The notes: generated by a model not told the origin, from the letters alone. A DNA stretch of 31,288 nucleotides from Folioceros fuciformis (GCA_049999805.1 JBNGIO010005915.1:1-31288), one strand, 5' to 3'. Positions 8,661 through 20,888 are shown, numbered from the stretch's first letter. Numbers and translations are program-made.

Positions 8661-9021
8661 CCAGCACTATGAGCACGCAGAGGGCATGGGTATACTCCCG
8701 TGCTTCAATCAGAAGCCTTTGGTGCCGGCAACATCTGGCTCTGCAACTGGGTGATCCTCGTGCTCCTAATGTGCCTTGTTAGGAAGGATTGAACAGGCTA
8801 CCAGTTCGTTTCATACTCCCAACAAGAGAAAGTCCAGTACAGGCACCAGAAGATGGCCCAGATGTCGAAATAATCTTGGAGCGCCTATTAGTCCAAAGTC
8901 GCGCTTGACGTTACTGCTTGGTTCTGGATGCATCCTTCACTCTCAAATCATGCATCCCTAATTCTCCATGATGGAAATGCTTATGCGTGGTGGTTAGGCT
9001 GTGATTTCGAGCGAATGGGAG

Positions 9022-9296
9022 TGTTGGAGTGGCTCACTCATCACATCCAAAGTTAGGGAACGTTTCTAAATTTATTATTTAGGCCTATAAATGAAGGGGC
9101 ATGCCTTTTCATAGACATCCCATGCCTCTTCACTCTCATGACTCTTCAACCAATTTCTCTTCGCGTGAAAAGTAGACACTTCCAGATGTAATAAAGCGAT
9201 CCAGTCAAATTCATCCAGAGACTGCACACCAGCAGTCGTTTTCTGCTCTCCATGCCTGCATTCTTCTCCCTTCTCTGTATGTACAGACCTACTACA
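9022..9296 (+). repeat. Right LTR of second copia
   Basis: Begins TGTTGGAG after a polypurine tract, contains a TATA-like CCTATAAATG (about 9084) and a polyadenylation-like AATAAA (about 9190). The end CTACTACA at 9289-9296 is a guess from the terminal CA and the weak flanking duplication. Confidence 0.65.
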
Positions 9297-9981
9297 CGGA
9301 CGGAGTGTGATGAGGGTCCGGAGAAAGGACTCCTTCCCTACTTACGGGGATCGAGGGACTGAATACGCAGTGATATCATTCAGACTGATCGTTCGGGGAA
9401 GTAACCGGAGGAGTTCTCTCAGAGCAAGTTTGTCCGAAATTTTCTTTTCAATTAGGCAATTTACAGTTCCTGCCGCACTTCGCATCACTATGGTGCAACT
9501 ATGGCCTTGCACGTCGCCAGGGTTTTTGAAGACCAAGACTGTCCAATACGCTTTCAGCCTCTTTGGACGTCCCACACTTCGCTTACATGTCTACCAAGCT
9601 GCAGCCCAGAACATCTACCTGAATTCGTGATTTTCTAACCAGAATATGCAGCGGCTATCCCCTTTGGACCAAAGTAGCGGTGCCCATACTTGCAGATGCT
9701 TCCAGAAGAGACACAAAAGTCACAGAATTCTGTACAGCAATGTCTTATTTCTCCACAGCTTATTGCGCATTAGAGTTCACCAATTGCAACCTATAGGCTA
9801 TAGACACTTCGGCTTTACGATCTGTCCACGAATTCCCTGCTTGCCCTTCTCGAAACAGGCGGGGCTCCCACACTGGGCAGCTTGCCGGAAATTGGTGCAG
9901 CATCATGTCCTCCCCGAGTTGCGGCCGTGTACTCCTGCAGGCCCCACTCCCCCTCTCTCGGCCGTTTACAGGGTCTTCAGT

Positions 9982-10096
9982 TCATTCAATGGCAGCATAA
10001 CACGTGACTCTGGATCTTTGGGCTCATTCAACTTCAGCATAACACATGACTCCGGGTCTTGGGCTCATTCAATTGCGGCACAGCACGTGACTTCCT
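9982..10096. repeat. Minisatellite, about 42-bp unit, 2.75 copies
   Basis: Units start at 9982, 10024 and 10065, each opening with TCATTCAA and holding AGCATAACACRTGACTC or a variant. Two units carry the G-box core CACGTG, the middle one CACATG. Confidence 0.8.
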
Positions 10097-11296
10097 AGGC
10101 GTGATAGGGTCCCATACCATCGCGAACGTACGAGTACGTACATGTGAATGTGCCTTGCGGATTGTACAGCAAAAGCGCTAATTAGCCTGGAATTACTTAT
10201 CCAGGGCCTCGACGTCACCTTCCTGTGTTCCCTATGTTTTCCTGTGTTTAAGCTGTTCGTTGCTTGTGAGCGTTCCAAGAATCCGCCGTCCCTCTCAACA
10301 TCGCAGGGTATAATGCGCAGTCTGAGTTTACACCTGGTTCTGCACCTCACAATCATATGAGATTGCCCCGTACCCCACGACACAGCTCGGATGTACCTAG
10401 ATAGGCCTATGCTGCACTCACTCAATACGTGATCACTCTGCGCATTCAGCCCCTGAATCAATCCCAGCGAGTACTGAACGGAGGTCTTGCTCCAGATCCA
10501 TCACACTCCGTCCGTGTAGTAGCAGGGGAAATTCACGGCTGGCAAGCAGAAAGCGACTGCTGGTGTGCAGTCCTCTTCTGCTTACCAGGTGGGTACCTGC
10601 GTCCCTGCGGTGCTGAGCCATCGCTCACACCCGGTCCAGCATTCAAAATGCATTCAGAGTGTCAGACCACCGTCCAGAACCGCTTCGATACAAATCCTTC
10701 GGCCGCTTCCACATGCCCGACAAACATTTGCTCCTTCAAATGCGACCACATCCAGGTTCATGCTTCCATCTTGGAGCATAAAAGCCAAGGAAGGGCGAGC
10801 ACATAATACTCCGGATCCACTTCCAGTCACAAATCCCTCTCTGAACCAGATGTCCACTGCGTCACCTGTCCGTTTCCGAACTTGTTTTCAAGCTCAACTA
10901 CCGTCACGCAGTTGGTTGCCCTTTACCCTTCCAAACCAGCACACAATATTACACCAGCCAAATGAATTTATATTTCATATTCACAGGTCTATCTTGGATA
11001 ATAATAATATCCAATGATTTTATTTTCACGAAAGTAGTAAAAACTTCTATAAAATTATTTAAATAATTACAAAGATTATGTGAAGGAAGGACTTACACCG
11101 TATGCCAGTGCTGTGTTGATGTGATTTTCAGTAAAGACCCACTTCTTTCGAGACGAGAGCAGAACCATAAATCCAGGGTTAGCTCTAATGGGGTCCACTA
11201 TTATTTGGTTTCCATGTCTTTTACAGTACATTGTTTCAATTCTATCGCTGGCTCAGACGGTTGGGTTTCATCTGGGATTTGACGGAACGAAGGCTA

Positions 11297-11395
11297 CTAC
11301 CCAGTACCCACCTACAGCGTGACCACCCAGTAGTCACCTACAGCGTGACTACCCAGTAGTCACCTACAGCGTGACTACCCAGTGGGTACCTACAG
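11297..11395. repeat. Minisatellite, 26-bp unit, 3.8 copies
   Basis: Units at 11297, 11323, 11349 and 11375 share CTACCCAGTAGTCACC and TACAGCGTGA. The two middle copies differ at one base; the outer copies vary in the AGTAGTC part. It lies about 310 bp beyond the NOP53 stop. Confidence 0.9.
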
Positions 11396-11709
11396 AAAAT
11401 GAACTGCCTATTACACAACGGTATAGTCACCACCGAATTTAAAGGGACGCCGGTCAGGGAGGCGAAGTTGGCAAAACGATAAAAAGTGGAAAAGTACCAG
11501 GGGTTACGGCACGCAACCAGAACCGCCCGCTCCCCCCCCCCCTTCAACCGTTCCATACATCAAGTGTTGGCGCTAGTTCAGGAAGGCCAGGCATAAGCTT
11601 ACAGTTCACTAGGGTCGTCTCGCAAACATAGCCTGGGTGGCCTCTGCTGCATATCCTTACACTCCGCCTACCGCTCAGGTTCCTCGTACTCATCCACGGA
11701 TTGAGCGAA

Positions 11710-13887
11710 CTAAGATCGCCTTTTCTTCTTCCTGTGGATACAGTACGAAAGGAAATCGGCACACTGAACCCATTAACAGCCCAGAAGCAGACGCACTCTA
11801 CGTATGTGCCTGCCGTGTTTGGACAAGGTCATCTCACTTCAAAACGCATATCCAAATGATTCGCTAACGTACCTGCTGGGAGCCCGGGCTTCCATAAGTC
11901 CGCGCCGTTGCCAGCTTTTAAACCTTTCTCGTGTAAGGGTGTAGCAGGCCTGTCATGGGATCAGAGGAAGGTTACCTCAGAAGTCAGACACCTTGTAGTT
12001 TTACACAATCGGCAAACTGGAAACCAAGCTCCTTAAAAGTCTCAGATAACCTTCAGCTTCCGCAAAGACCCTGACACCTCCTCTGTTGTAAGTACTTGTA
12101 CGGGGTCTGCCACGAACCTACATGAAACACCACCCGCCAACTTACAGTAACTGCTAAAAGGTCACAGCACCCTGACCGCAAAAACGAACAAAAACTTCGA
12201 AAGAAGTACGTACTTGTGCCTGCCCAGAGGTGGGGGACCCAGCGCTCTTCTTTCCTCCCTAGAGACAATGCGCCTTATTCTGTGCCTCTCTTTGACTTCA
12301 TCTTGGGTCTCTAACTCTTCCAGCATCTCTGGCACCCTGCAATTCGCAAGTTCACTCATTTTAAAGACACATAACAGTAATAAACAAGGCCCAGGCTTTG
12401 CCACTTGTAGTATACCTGGCTATATCTTTCCGAATTTTCTTCTGATGCTCCTTCTCTGCTTCAACCCTTAACGCTTCCCTTCTTCTCTTCTTTTTGTTCA
12501 GATCCACCCGAGTCAATTTCTTAGCCTTCACCACCCTACACAAAAGTAAACAGTTCAAGAATCCCCAAATTATATTCGAACATCAACTTTCCTTTGCAAG
12601 TGAGTTTCTTAGTCCCCCACAAGATCATCAAAACAGGTAAACTGAAACGGATGTGTGTCATTCACAACACAAATTCAGCAGCAAATCTTGGATGTAATGT
12701 AACGGATCAAATACCTAGAGCCATCTCGTGCTGCATCATCGTCTGCTTCTTCATCATCGTCATCAAGGTCTACATCAAGAAACAGTGCCTAACAGCAACC
12801 TCTGTGAATTAGATAATATGATTAAGAATGGCCTCGAGAAAGACACAAAACATGTTAGCAATCACACTATGTTCCAACAGCATCATGCTCCGATCGTTAA
12901 GCGCAAGCGATAGTGGTTATAGCCTGGTACAAGCAGTGGTCTATAGCATTAAGAAAGTGCAAGCAATACCTCCTCCTCTGACACCATAGGCCCCTCAACA
13001 ATTCGAGGTACTGCCTCTGGCTGTAGAAGCCTGTGGTAGACCTTGCGCATCTCTTGTGCAACAGCAAGCCCAAGGACCTCCTGTCAACAAAGTGCACATG
13101 ACTTGTCAATAAAGATAACTCGATGTGAACATACCATCTGCAAAATCTTGCAATGAAAACTGAGGTATCACCCCACGATACTTGGAGCTCGGAGCAAGTA
13201 CCTGATGGTCATCAAACGTGGGGTTGTAAGAACACCCAGGAGCATCTACTTCAACTGCAGGAGCGATTACCCCAGACATTCGTTTTTTCTGCTTCTTCTC
13301 TTCACTGCCCCACATGTCGAGCATAGGGTCCTGCTGTTTCTGCACAGAAAAGCCGCTAACTGTCAAACTCCACGATCAGTCCGTCTAGCAATCAGTCCCG
13401 GAGACTACTCAGCAAACAATTCACCTACCCTAGCAACAGGAATTGGCAAACTTGGGGTCGATTTCCTTGGAGGCTTGGCCTGATCCTTCTCTTTCGATTT
13501 CTTACCACTTTTCTTCGAATTATGAACAGGAGGCATCAAAGACTTTCTCTCAAGTATGCTGTCACTATGGAGCACCTTCTTGCGACATTCATGAACTTTT
13601 CTGGCCAGCGAAACATCTGCTTCAGCACGCAGTCACCACGACGAATAAGCTACCATCAATCCCGTCGTACCTCTCCAACTCTCCACGAAGAACGTACAGC
13701 CGCTTCCAACAAGACGTCAAACAAAACACGAATCCGGCATCTACAGACCTCGACTCTTGTCAGTGAAGAACAGCGGGCCCGCGGCCTCGGCCGTCCCTCC
13801 CTCTCGGTCTGCTTCAGCTCTTTCGACAAGAAAGCGATCCAGGTCTCCCTCCGTGCTCTTCTGCAGCGCCGTCTTCACCTTCCCCAT
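11710..13887 (-). CDS. NOP53: NOP53 ribosome biogenesis factor (10 exons, 352 aa)
   Basis: Nucleolar 60S biogenesis factor; in yeast it docks the RNA exosome helicase Mtr4 to process the ITS2 end of 5.8S rRNA. Exons in coding order: 13749-13887, 13429-13616, 13202-13339, 12970-13080, 12715-12788, 12416-12535, 12214-12336, 12051-12117, 11873-11949, 11710-11731; all junctions are GT-AG and the sum is 353 codons. Seen: LFFTDKS (residues 39-45) at the place of the Mtr4 arch-interacting motif; the family signature PAVEVDAPGCSYNP (136-149) and FDDHQ; an acidic block (LDDDDEEADDD); a basic coiled region KAKKLTRVDLNKKKRRR; LGRHK (294-298); VQVLTTEEVSGSLRKLK; TRERFKSWQRRGLMEAR; a basic tail RKKKRRS. 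The start ATG fits the short N-terminus. Divergent to RHD3. Confidence 0.93.
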
Positions 13888-14314
13888 TGTTTCAGGCCGT
13901 CCCTCACGGCCTACTCAGGCACCGCAGCTATGAATACCGCGGCCCCCTCATGAGAGAGCTCAGGTGGTCTGGAGGTATATATGTAGGTCGTTCACCGGGT
14001 TTTGGTTAACTATTTCAATCGAAAACCAAATATGTAAATATATGACGGACCAGATGAGGAGTCGTCATGTAATAGTCGCGACTGATATAGATTCTTCATA
14101 TACCTACTTAACTGGGTCAGGCAAAGCTGGCAGCTACTGAGACACTTCAAAAAATCCGAGCTCTTGTATGCATGGGGCTCGGCTGTTTGACGTAGGACGT
14201 GGATTGGTGCCGAGTGTCGAGACACAGAATTGCCAACTGCACAACCAGCCGATCAGGGGGGCAGTGTACCCCTATGCCGCTGCTGCGCTGAGAGCCCCAT
14301 CCAACACTTGGGCT
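13888..14314. promoter_or_regulatory. Shared upstream region of NOP53 and RHD3-like gene
   Basis: 427 bp between two divergent start codons, so it must hold both 5' UTRs and promoters. I see no clear TATA box at a convincing distance for either gene; an AT-rich patch (about 14000-14045, with AAATATGTAAATATATG) is the most promoter-like part. Confidence 0.5.
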
Positions 14315-17300
14315 ATGGCAGGGGTGCTGCAGCTCATTGACAGCAAGGGGGTCTTCAATGGCCCGGGCCTGGACGCTTTCATCCAGGCAGTGGATCTCTC
14401 CAGCTGTGGTCTTTCCTACGCTGTTGTGTCCATTATGGGACCGCAGAGCAGTGGTAGGGCATCATTCCTGTGTTGGATTGCCTGCTTGCTGGAGTGCTGG
14501 TGCAGGCTGTCGTTGATCTGCGGAATTGTGTAGTCTGATCTAGGGCATCATTCCTGTGTTGGATTGCCTGCTTGCTGGACTGCTGGTGCAGGCTGTCGTT
14601 GATCTGCGGAATTGTGTAGTCTGATCCGGCTGGTGGCGGCGGAGCAGGAGAGTCTTGCGTGTTTGGCTGGATCCGTTTCGTGATTGGACACCCTGGTGGG
14701 CTGTCAGTCGGGCTGTCTGAAGTTTTTCCAAATTGGATGTCGTTTGTTTCTGCTGTGCAGGTAAAAGCACCCTTTTGAATCATCTGTTCAGCACTCGGTT
14801 CACGGAAATGAATGCACTTAGTGGGAGGTTTGTACTGGGCCCTGGGCATTTCTGCCTGCGGTTTTTTGTCCCTCTATCGGTCACACAGACTCGTGGACTT
14901 GCAGAAGCCAGACCACTCAGGGTGTGTGGCTTGCAAGAGCATCCGGTATTGATCCTTGCACGCTCATTATGGATTTGGAAGGCACAGATGGAACAGAGCG
15001 AGGCGAGGTATTGCTCCTGGCAGAGGTCTCCACCATCGTCGATTTTCTCGTCTTCATCTTAGCGTATTTTCAATTCTAGGGGCCTAGGAGGTACACAGCG
15101 GCCTCTGATCAAAGTTGTTAGTGGAAGGTTGAGTATGGAACAGCTGCTTGTGTTATGTGTCCTCTTGCTAGATGCACTGCGTTGATATGGTTTGACGTTG
15201 TCTCAGGATGATACTGCCTTTGAGAAGCAAAGTTCACTTTTCGCACTGGCTGTTTCGGATATTGTGCTGATTAACATGTAAGCGTTTTCCCTCTTATCTA
15301 ATTTCTAAACGTCTGAATATCCTTGAGAAATTTGTGCCATCAGGCGGAGTTCTGCATCACTTTAAGAGGCTGGGGGTCGTTGGTTGAAAATTTTGATAGG
15401 TGGTGCCACGACATTGGTCGAGAACACGCAGCGAACAAACCGTTGTTGAAGACGGTCTTCCAGGTAATGGGATCCCTGTTCATACGTTAGCACGGAGTTT
15501 TGGAATACATTTGTGGATTACTATTCTGATATTCTATGCCACAATCTAGGTCATGATGCGCCTTTTCACCCCTCGGAGGACGACCTTGCTGTTTGTGATT
15601 CGTGACAAGACCAGAGTAAGTAAGCATTGCAAGATCACATTGTGTGGAAGTGCCATGGTGTAACGTTTCCATTTCCTTATGGGGTCGCTGATCATACAGA
15701 CTCCCTTGGAGGTATTGGACAGTAGCCTTCGGAGGGAAGTCCAAAAGGTATGTGGTCCTCAGTCAGGTTGGGCTGCCAGCACACGATGTCTCCCAAGAAG
15801 TTGCCCCTCATAGCTAATCATGTTTGTTTCGTTTCTTTCGAACTTGCAGATTTGGGACAGCGTTCCTAAACCTGAGATGCACCGTGAGACCCCTTTGACT
15901 GAGTTCTTCAATGTATGCCATATTGTGTAGTTGTGTAAAGAGGTTGTACTTTTGGGGTTTTCTTCCCTTGAGGTATGTGGTTGCCTTTATACTTCCAATG
16001 CATTTCTGGTTGACCAGATTGCAGTGACAGCGCTTTCAAATTATGAGGACAAAGAAGAGCAGTTTAAGGCAGAAGTAAGTTCTGCCTATTCATGAAAACA
16101 CGTGATCTCATGTGCGAGTGACAGCTGTCTGATTAAAGTGTAATCTTCTTTTCAGGTAGCCCAGCTCCGTCAGAGATTCTTTAACTCGATAGCACCAGGG
16201 GGTCTGGCGGGCGATAGGCAGGGAGTGGTGCCTGGAACAGGTTTCTCAGTCAGTACTCAGGCTATCTGGAGAGTTGTGAAGGAGAACAAAGATCTAGACC
16301 TGCCAACACATAAGGTTAGGAGTTGTGCTTGAGTATTATCCTCACTGTTTGATGTATACCCCTTGAGACATATTCCACCCATTGAGTGCCACGGTCGCGG
16401 GTGCTTTTTGTGAAAGCATGGGGTATTCAACACACGCAATGATGTTGTGAATTGCAGGTGATGGTTGCTACTGTTCGATGTGACGCCATTGCTGCTGAGA
16501 AGATTGCAAAATTAGGTGCAGACAAGGTAGCAATCCTTGTTTCTGGAAGAATTCGTCATGTGCCTGGAGTTTCAAGGACTATGCCAAGGGAATGACCTTT
16601 GATTTTGCTGTAGGAATGGCTGGACTTGTATGAGCATTCCATGCAAGGCCCTATTTCGGGTTTTGGTGAAAAGGCTACTAAGCTTCTTGTCGACCAGATA
16701 ACAGGGTATGTATTTCTTTTGGCCTTGCAATGTAATCTGTATGATTGTAGGAAACTCTTAAGCTGGCCTCTTCTATGCAGGTATGATCAGGAAGCTGCTT
16801 ATTTCGAAGAAAGTGTAAGAGGTGCAAAGCGCGATGAGCTCTTGTCGCATATCTTAGACGTAAGCAATAACTCCTCATTTTGTAGAGTAAACAGGAGTGA
16901 ATGTACGATGTTCTGCCCTTTTATGTTTATTTTGGCCTTCATCTGAGTTGTTTGTTGGGTTGTACACACCTTTCTTCCAGATGTTCCAGCCTGCACAAAA
17001 AGCTCTTGTGGGACATCACCGGGGTAGAGCTTTTAGTAGATTTAAGCAGGACCTAGCAGCTGCAGTGGCTCAACCGGATGGGACTCAGCATTTTGCAGCG
17101 TCAGTCCGGGGATGTGCAGCTGATGCCATGACTGATTTTGAAAGAGGCTCTGCAGGTATGAGGCATGCAATATCACGGTTTGGGGCCACTTTTCTTTGTC
17201 GTGGTGCGAATTTTCTCATTTTCGTTGGCACTGGCTGCAGACGCCCTCATAAGATGTACAGGGTGGCAAAAGGTCCAAGGGAGTTTCAAGTTATCAAAAA

Positions 17301-19163
17301 TAAGGGAACAGCTGCGAGCGGATCTGGAGGGCCATGCCGCTTCAGTACGGTCGGAGAAGCTTGCAGAGCTGATTTCTGGCGCTCAGGTATGAGTTCATTG
17401 TTGCCTATATGGGCAGCAGGGACACGGATGTTGCCAGCGAGTTGGTGGGTATCAACTGTTTGCTCGGCTTGTCTTTTTTGCAGAAGCGTCTTGAGCATGT
17501 TTTAGTCATTCCAACTGCATCGCTTCTGCAAGCTGGCAGCCCAGAAGCTTGGTCTTCTATAAGGAATCTACTCGCACAACAGACGGACAATGCTGTGAGA
17601 GATTTGAGTGCCGCCCTAACTGGATTTGAGATGGACAAGGAGGAAGAATTCACGATACTTGCTGACCTGAAAGACTTTGCCACAAGTATTGTGAAGAGGA
17701 AAGCACAAGGAGAAGCAGGAAATGCACTGGCACACATGAATTACAGGTATTCTCAGAACCGAAATCGCATCATGTTATGATCATGACAGTTGAGTCAGCG
17801 ACCTTGGTCTGCTTGTGATTTCTCCATGATATGTGGGGCTTCTCGTTTGTAGGTTCAACCATATTTTCAGCCAAGATGCCGATGGTATTCCAAGGGTGTG
17901 GTCAGCTCAAGATGATGTTAAAGCAATTACCAGGGAGGCTCGTTGGGCTGTAAGTGGGCTTTTTTGATCGTATCCCCAGTTTGTCCATAAGGATCTATGC
18001 ACATTGCAATGTAGGTCTGTTATATTGATGGTGACGGCTGATGGCAACTGCCCCCCTCAGGCTTTGAAGTTGCTTTCTGTGCTGGCGGCACTCCGCTTGG
18101 AGGAGGGTGTAGATGAGGTTGAGGCTGCATTGTCCCAGCTGCTTGGTGACAGCTCAGCAGAACCGAGCGTAAGTGGCAGCAAGGCATCCCCTGATTTAGA
18201 AGTATCGGACGTCTTGTCTGCGAGCACATGGGAGGGGGTACCTGACATAACCTGTATCTGTGAATTAAAGCTGATGCTGCGTGAATGTATTTTGTTGTTT
18301 GTTCTGACTTCTGTTCAACCGTGCCTTAGATTTCTTCTGAAAGTACCCTTATCACCCCCGTTCAATGTAAAGCTCTGTGGAGGCAATTCAAAAGCGATAC
18401 TCAATATGCCATCAGTCAGGCCGTACTGGCACAGGTCGGTTAGAATGAAGTGTCCTTAAATGTTTGTGCCGGACAGTGGGTCTGTTGTTTTGGATCTCAC
18501 TTTTTATTTGTTTTAACTTCAGGAGGCGAATAAGCAGAGGAACAGGTCATCGCTCCCTCCTATGTGGGCTATCCTGGCGATGATGATTCTTGGGTTTAAT
18601 GAGTTCATGACTCTACTCAGGTAATTGCTGACTTCTTATCCATCATGAAAGGCGCTACCGTCACGAACTGTACATTATTGAGACTAAATTTCTGTTGCGC
18701 AGAAATCCCTTGTACTTGGGGATCATCTTCATTTCGTATCTCTTTGGGAAGGCTGTATGGGTTCAACTCGACATTGCCAGAGAATTTGAAGCTGGCTTGG
18801 TCCGTAAGAAAATCCATTTCCCCAGTGCTTTGTAATGTTGAAACTGAGGCCTCAAGCGCCTCAGCCTCAGTCTGGTTTCCAGGGTTCTTATGGGTCCCTC
18901 TTCATCTTTGGCAGGTTCCAGGAATCATTTCCGTGACATCAAAACTGCTGCCTACTTTAATGAAGATTCTAAAGAAGCTTGCGGAAGAAGGACAGCAAAG
19001 GGCTGGCGACACCGAAACAAACCGCGCACGGCCGGGAGGGCATTCGGCAGGCTTGTCTCCCGCGCACTCTTCCAACACAACCGTAAGTACTGTCAGCAAT
19101 GGTATCGAGCCCCCTTCGAGTGCTTTGAGACAACGGCAGCACGCGTCTGCGTTGAGTACTTGA
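14315..19163 (+). CDS. RHD3: RHD3/SEY1-like ER-shaping GTPase (22 exons, 827 aa)
   Basis: Atlastin-type dynamin-like GTPase that fuses ER tubules. Exons: 14315-14453, 14761-14827, 14905-15007, 15207-15277, 15400-15463, 15550-15615, 15700-15747, 15850-15912, 16018-16074, 16156-16314, 16458-16526, 16614-16705, 16781-16859, 16981-17155, 17241-17386, 17484-17746, 17853-17949, 18061-18237, 18330-18434, 18523-18620, 18703-18799, 18915-19163. Seen: P-loop GPQSSGKST split by intron 1 (residues 42-50), switch DLEGTDG (92-98), G4 RDKT (166-169), long helical middle domain, two membrane segments (about 693-712 and 716-734), Ser/Thr-rich cytosolic tail. Length fits RHD3 (about 800). The last exon holds a strong alternative donor (GTAAGT at 19083). 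The exon 18 donor (GGG|GTACCT) was chosen because other sites break the frame. Confidence 0.95.
14456..14627 (+). repeat. 86-bp tandem duplication in RHD3 intron 1
   Basis: 14456-14541 and 14542-14627 differ at only two bases (G/C in CTGGAGTG versus CTGGACTG, and the last base). The first copy starts two bases inside the intron, directly after the donor GT; the second copy lacks that GT. It makes this the longest intron of the gene (307 bp). Confidence 0.93.
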
Positions 19164-19290
19164 TCTCTGGGTTTCGGCATGTAAACTTTTAGAGACTATC
19201 GATTTTGTGAAGAGTATGTACCATCGTGCTGCACAAAAGACGGAAATCGTCCGTCACGCCCGATTTTTTAAATTCAACGATGCAAGGAGT

Positions 19291-20888
19291 TCATTGAGCT
19301 CGGACGCCGCAAAGAGTCTTCCCATCTGCCTCCTCGATTTCCACATCACTCTCACTGTCAAAGTCGTCATCATCCCATAGCATATCAGAGGGATCGTCGT
19401 CTACCGGTCCTGAGTCACCTTCGTCCAAGCTCGAAGCTGCTACGTCGGGGGCCTTTGCTAGCTGATTCACAGACTCGTCCTCTACAGACGCCTGTGCGGC
19501 TTCGAGTGCTCCTGCCTTGGCCAGCAGCCTCCGTTCCCTCTTCAACCGTTCCTTTTCCAGTTTCTTTGCCACCCGTCCATTGTCTATCATGGTTCCCACC
19601 CATGCCTGTACTTCCAGGAAAGGATCCACCTCCACAAGCTCAGACATCTTGTAAGCGTCTCGTAAGAAGACAGTCTCAGTGGAGTTCTTCAAGGATACAT
19701 AGAAGATCTCAGGATGTTGAATGAATATGGACCTAGTTTGCTTGGTGTAACGGAAGAGCTTTCTGTAATGAGCAAGACGGTCTATGACCACCCTCTTCCG
19801 CAGTGTGAGGCTCAGCAACTCGTGCAGCACACCCACAGCGTGCCGCTCTGCCTCCACTGACCGGGGCTCCAGTTCATGCACTCGGTCGAAGTAGGGTGAG
19901 ACAGAAGGAGCCTGATGAAACTCAACAATCTCCTGCACATGCTTTTTTTTCAGATTGCTCTTGTTTCTGAAAGATGACCAGTTCACCCAATTTTCGGGCT
20001 TCTTGGTGGTGACATCCTCCCCGGATTCCACACTCTGCTTTTCAGCAACCGCCGTGGCGGCCAGCATCCTCTCGAAGGCGGACACTGCCAATTCCGGGTC
20101 CCACTCCGTGAGTTCCAATTCAGGCCCGTACGTGGACTCCACGACGCGGAAATACTCCGGATGATTCATCACCAGGTTGATCCTGAAGTCCTCCGGAAGA
20201 CCAAGATCTCTCTTAAGCTGCGCAAACACTTCCAGGGAAAGCCGCCTTCCGGGTGACATCATCAAAATCTTCCTCAACTTGTCCACCAACTGCCCCTCAT
20301 TCTCGGCCCAGAACTCCTTCTCTTTCTGCACATGTCCAAGAGCTTCGGGCGTGAAGGTGAACCACGAAACAGCTGTACCTCGGTCGTGCACCTGTCGGAG
20401 GTCAGGACCAAAATAAGCACCACTCAATCAGCATCGGCATGCATGCGCAACTCCAGCTTTACAAGGCAATGCAACCAAGCCATCCCTCCCACCTGGAACA
20501 CATCAGGGTACTTGTTCAGCCAAGCAGCCGGCCTGTTCCTGTCTCCACAGGTGCCGATAAAACGCTTGTAGCTCCCCAACCGGGCCACGGGCATCTGCAT
20601 CCCCGGCATACTGGCCAAAATGTCCTTCATGGCCATCACATATTGCACATTCTTGTCCCTCTCCACCACACTGTCCAGAGACAGGTCCTTGTGCCACTTC
20701 TCCCTGTCTGCCTTGGGCCATGTGCTGGGCCCATGCAGATTGGGCCTCTTCTTCGACCTCCTCTTGGCAAAACCTCGCACCTGGAGGACCGCACAACGTC
20801 CTCCGTTTTCAGCGAAAGCCACGCATTTCTGAAGGGCGTCACGGCCCGCTTCCCTCACCGACTGCAGCAGCAACGCCCGCGCGATCAT
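19291..20888 (-). CDS. PORR-domain organellar RNA-binding protein 1 (2 exons, 498 aa)
   Basis: Plant organelle RNA recognition (PORR, formerly DUF860) protein; relatives such as WTF1 and WTF9 bind and help splice group II introns in plastids or mitochondria. Exons 20493-20888 and 19291-20391, phase-0 intron after VFQ. Residues 1-45 are Arg-rich with few acids (VRGFAKRRSKKR), like a mitochondrial presequence. The PORR domain runs from about 68 (KDLSLDSVVERDKN, MAMKDIL, VARLGSYKRFIG) through WFTFTPEA, LRKILMMSPGRRLSL, DLGLPEDF, HPEYFRV, to LLSLTLRKRVVIDRLAHYRKLF and HPEIFYVSLKNSTETVFLRDAY. A Glu/Asp-rich tail ends the protein. Convergent with RHD3 (127 bp) and divergent from VPS33. A paralogue lies at 29563. 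The exact RNA target cannot be told. Confidence 0.92.

Larger units (their letters stand above)
7400..9296 (+). mobile_element. Truncated second Ty1/copia element
   Basis: Two LTR starts (TGTTGGAGTGGC at 7400 and TGTTGGAGTGGC/T at 9022) flank a fragment holding only the C-terminal reverse transcriptase and RNase H. Gag, protease, integrase and most of RT are missing. The right LTR is preceded by a purine tract GCGAATGGGAG, the usual polypurine position. It differs in sequence from the first element, so it is another family. A possible duplication is AGGAC (7395-7399) versus CGGAC (9297-9301), four of five bases matching, which sets the right end only tentatively. Confidence 0.8.
9297..11709. 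other. Spacer without a supported gene
   Basis: Open frames here are short, overlap on both strands, lack recognisable motifs and have no convincing splice structure, so I call none. Contents: a 42-bp minisatellite (9982-10096), an AT-rich stretch with short palindromes (about 10960-11075, e.g. ATTATTTAAATAAT), a 26-bp minisatellite (11297-11395) and an 11-base C run (11532-11542). The right end holds the 3' flank of NOP53. Confidence 0.6.

Noticed and set aside
9646-11017. Open frames of about 150 codons at 9646-10098 and 10565-11017
   Set aside because: Low-similarity, Ser/His/Pro-rich translations with no motifs, overlapping frames on the other strand and, in one case, minisatellite-encoded repeats. 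No splice pattern as in the real genes.
11297-11395. CRISPR-like direct repeats
   Set aside because: The units are contiguous with no unique spacers, and the context is a plant-like nuclear genome.
14433-14849. 138-codon antisense frame over RHD3 intron 1
   Set aside because: It consists largely of the 86-bp duplication read twice plus a P-loop exon read backwards.
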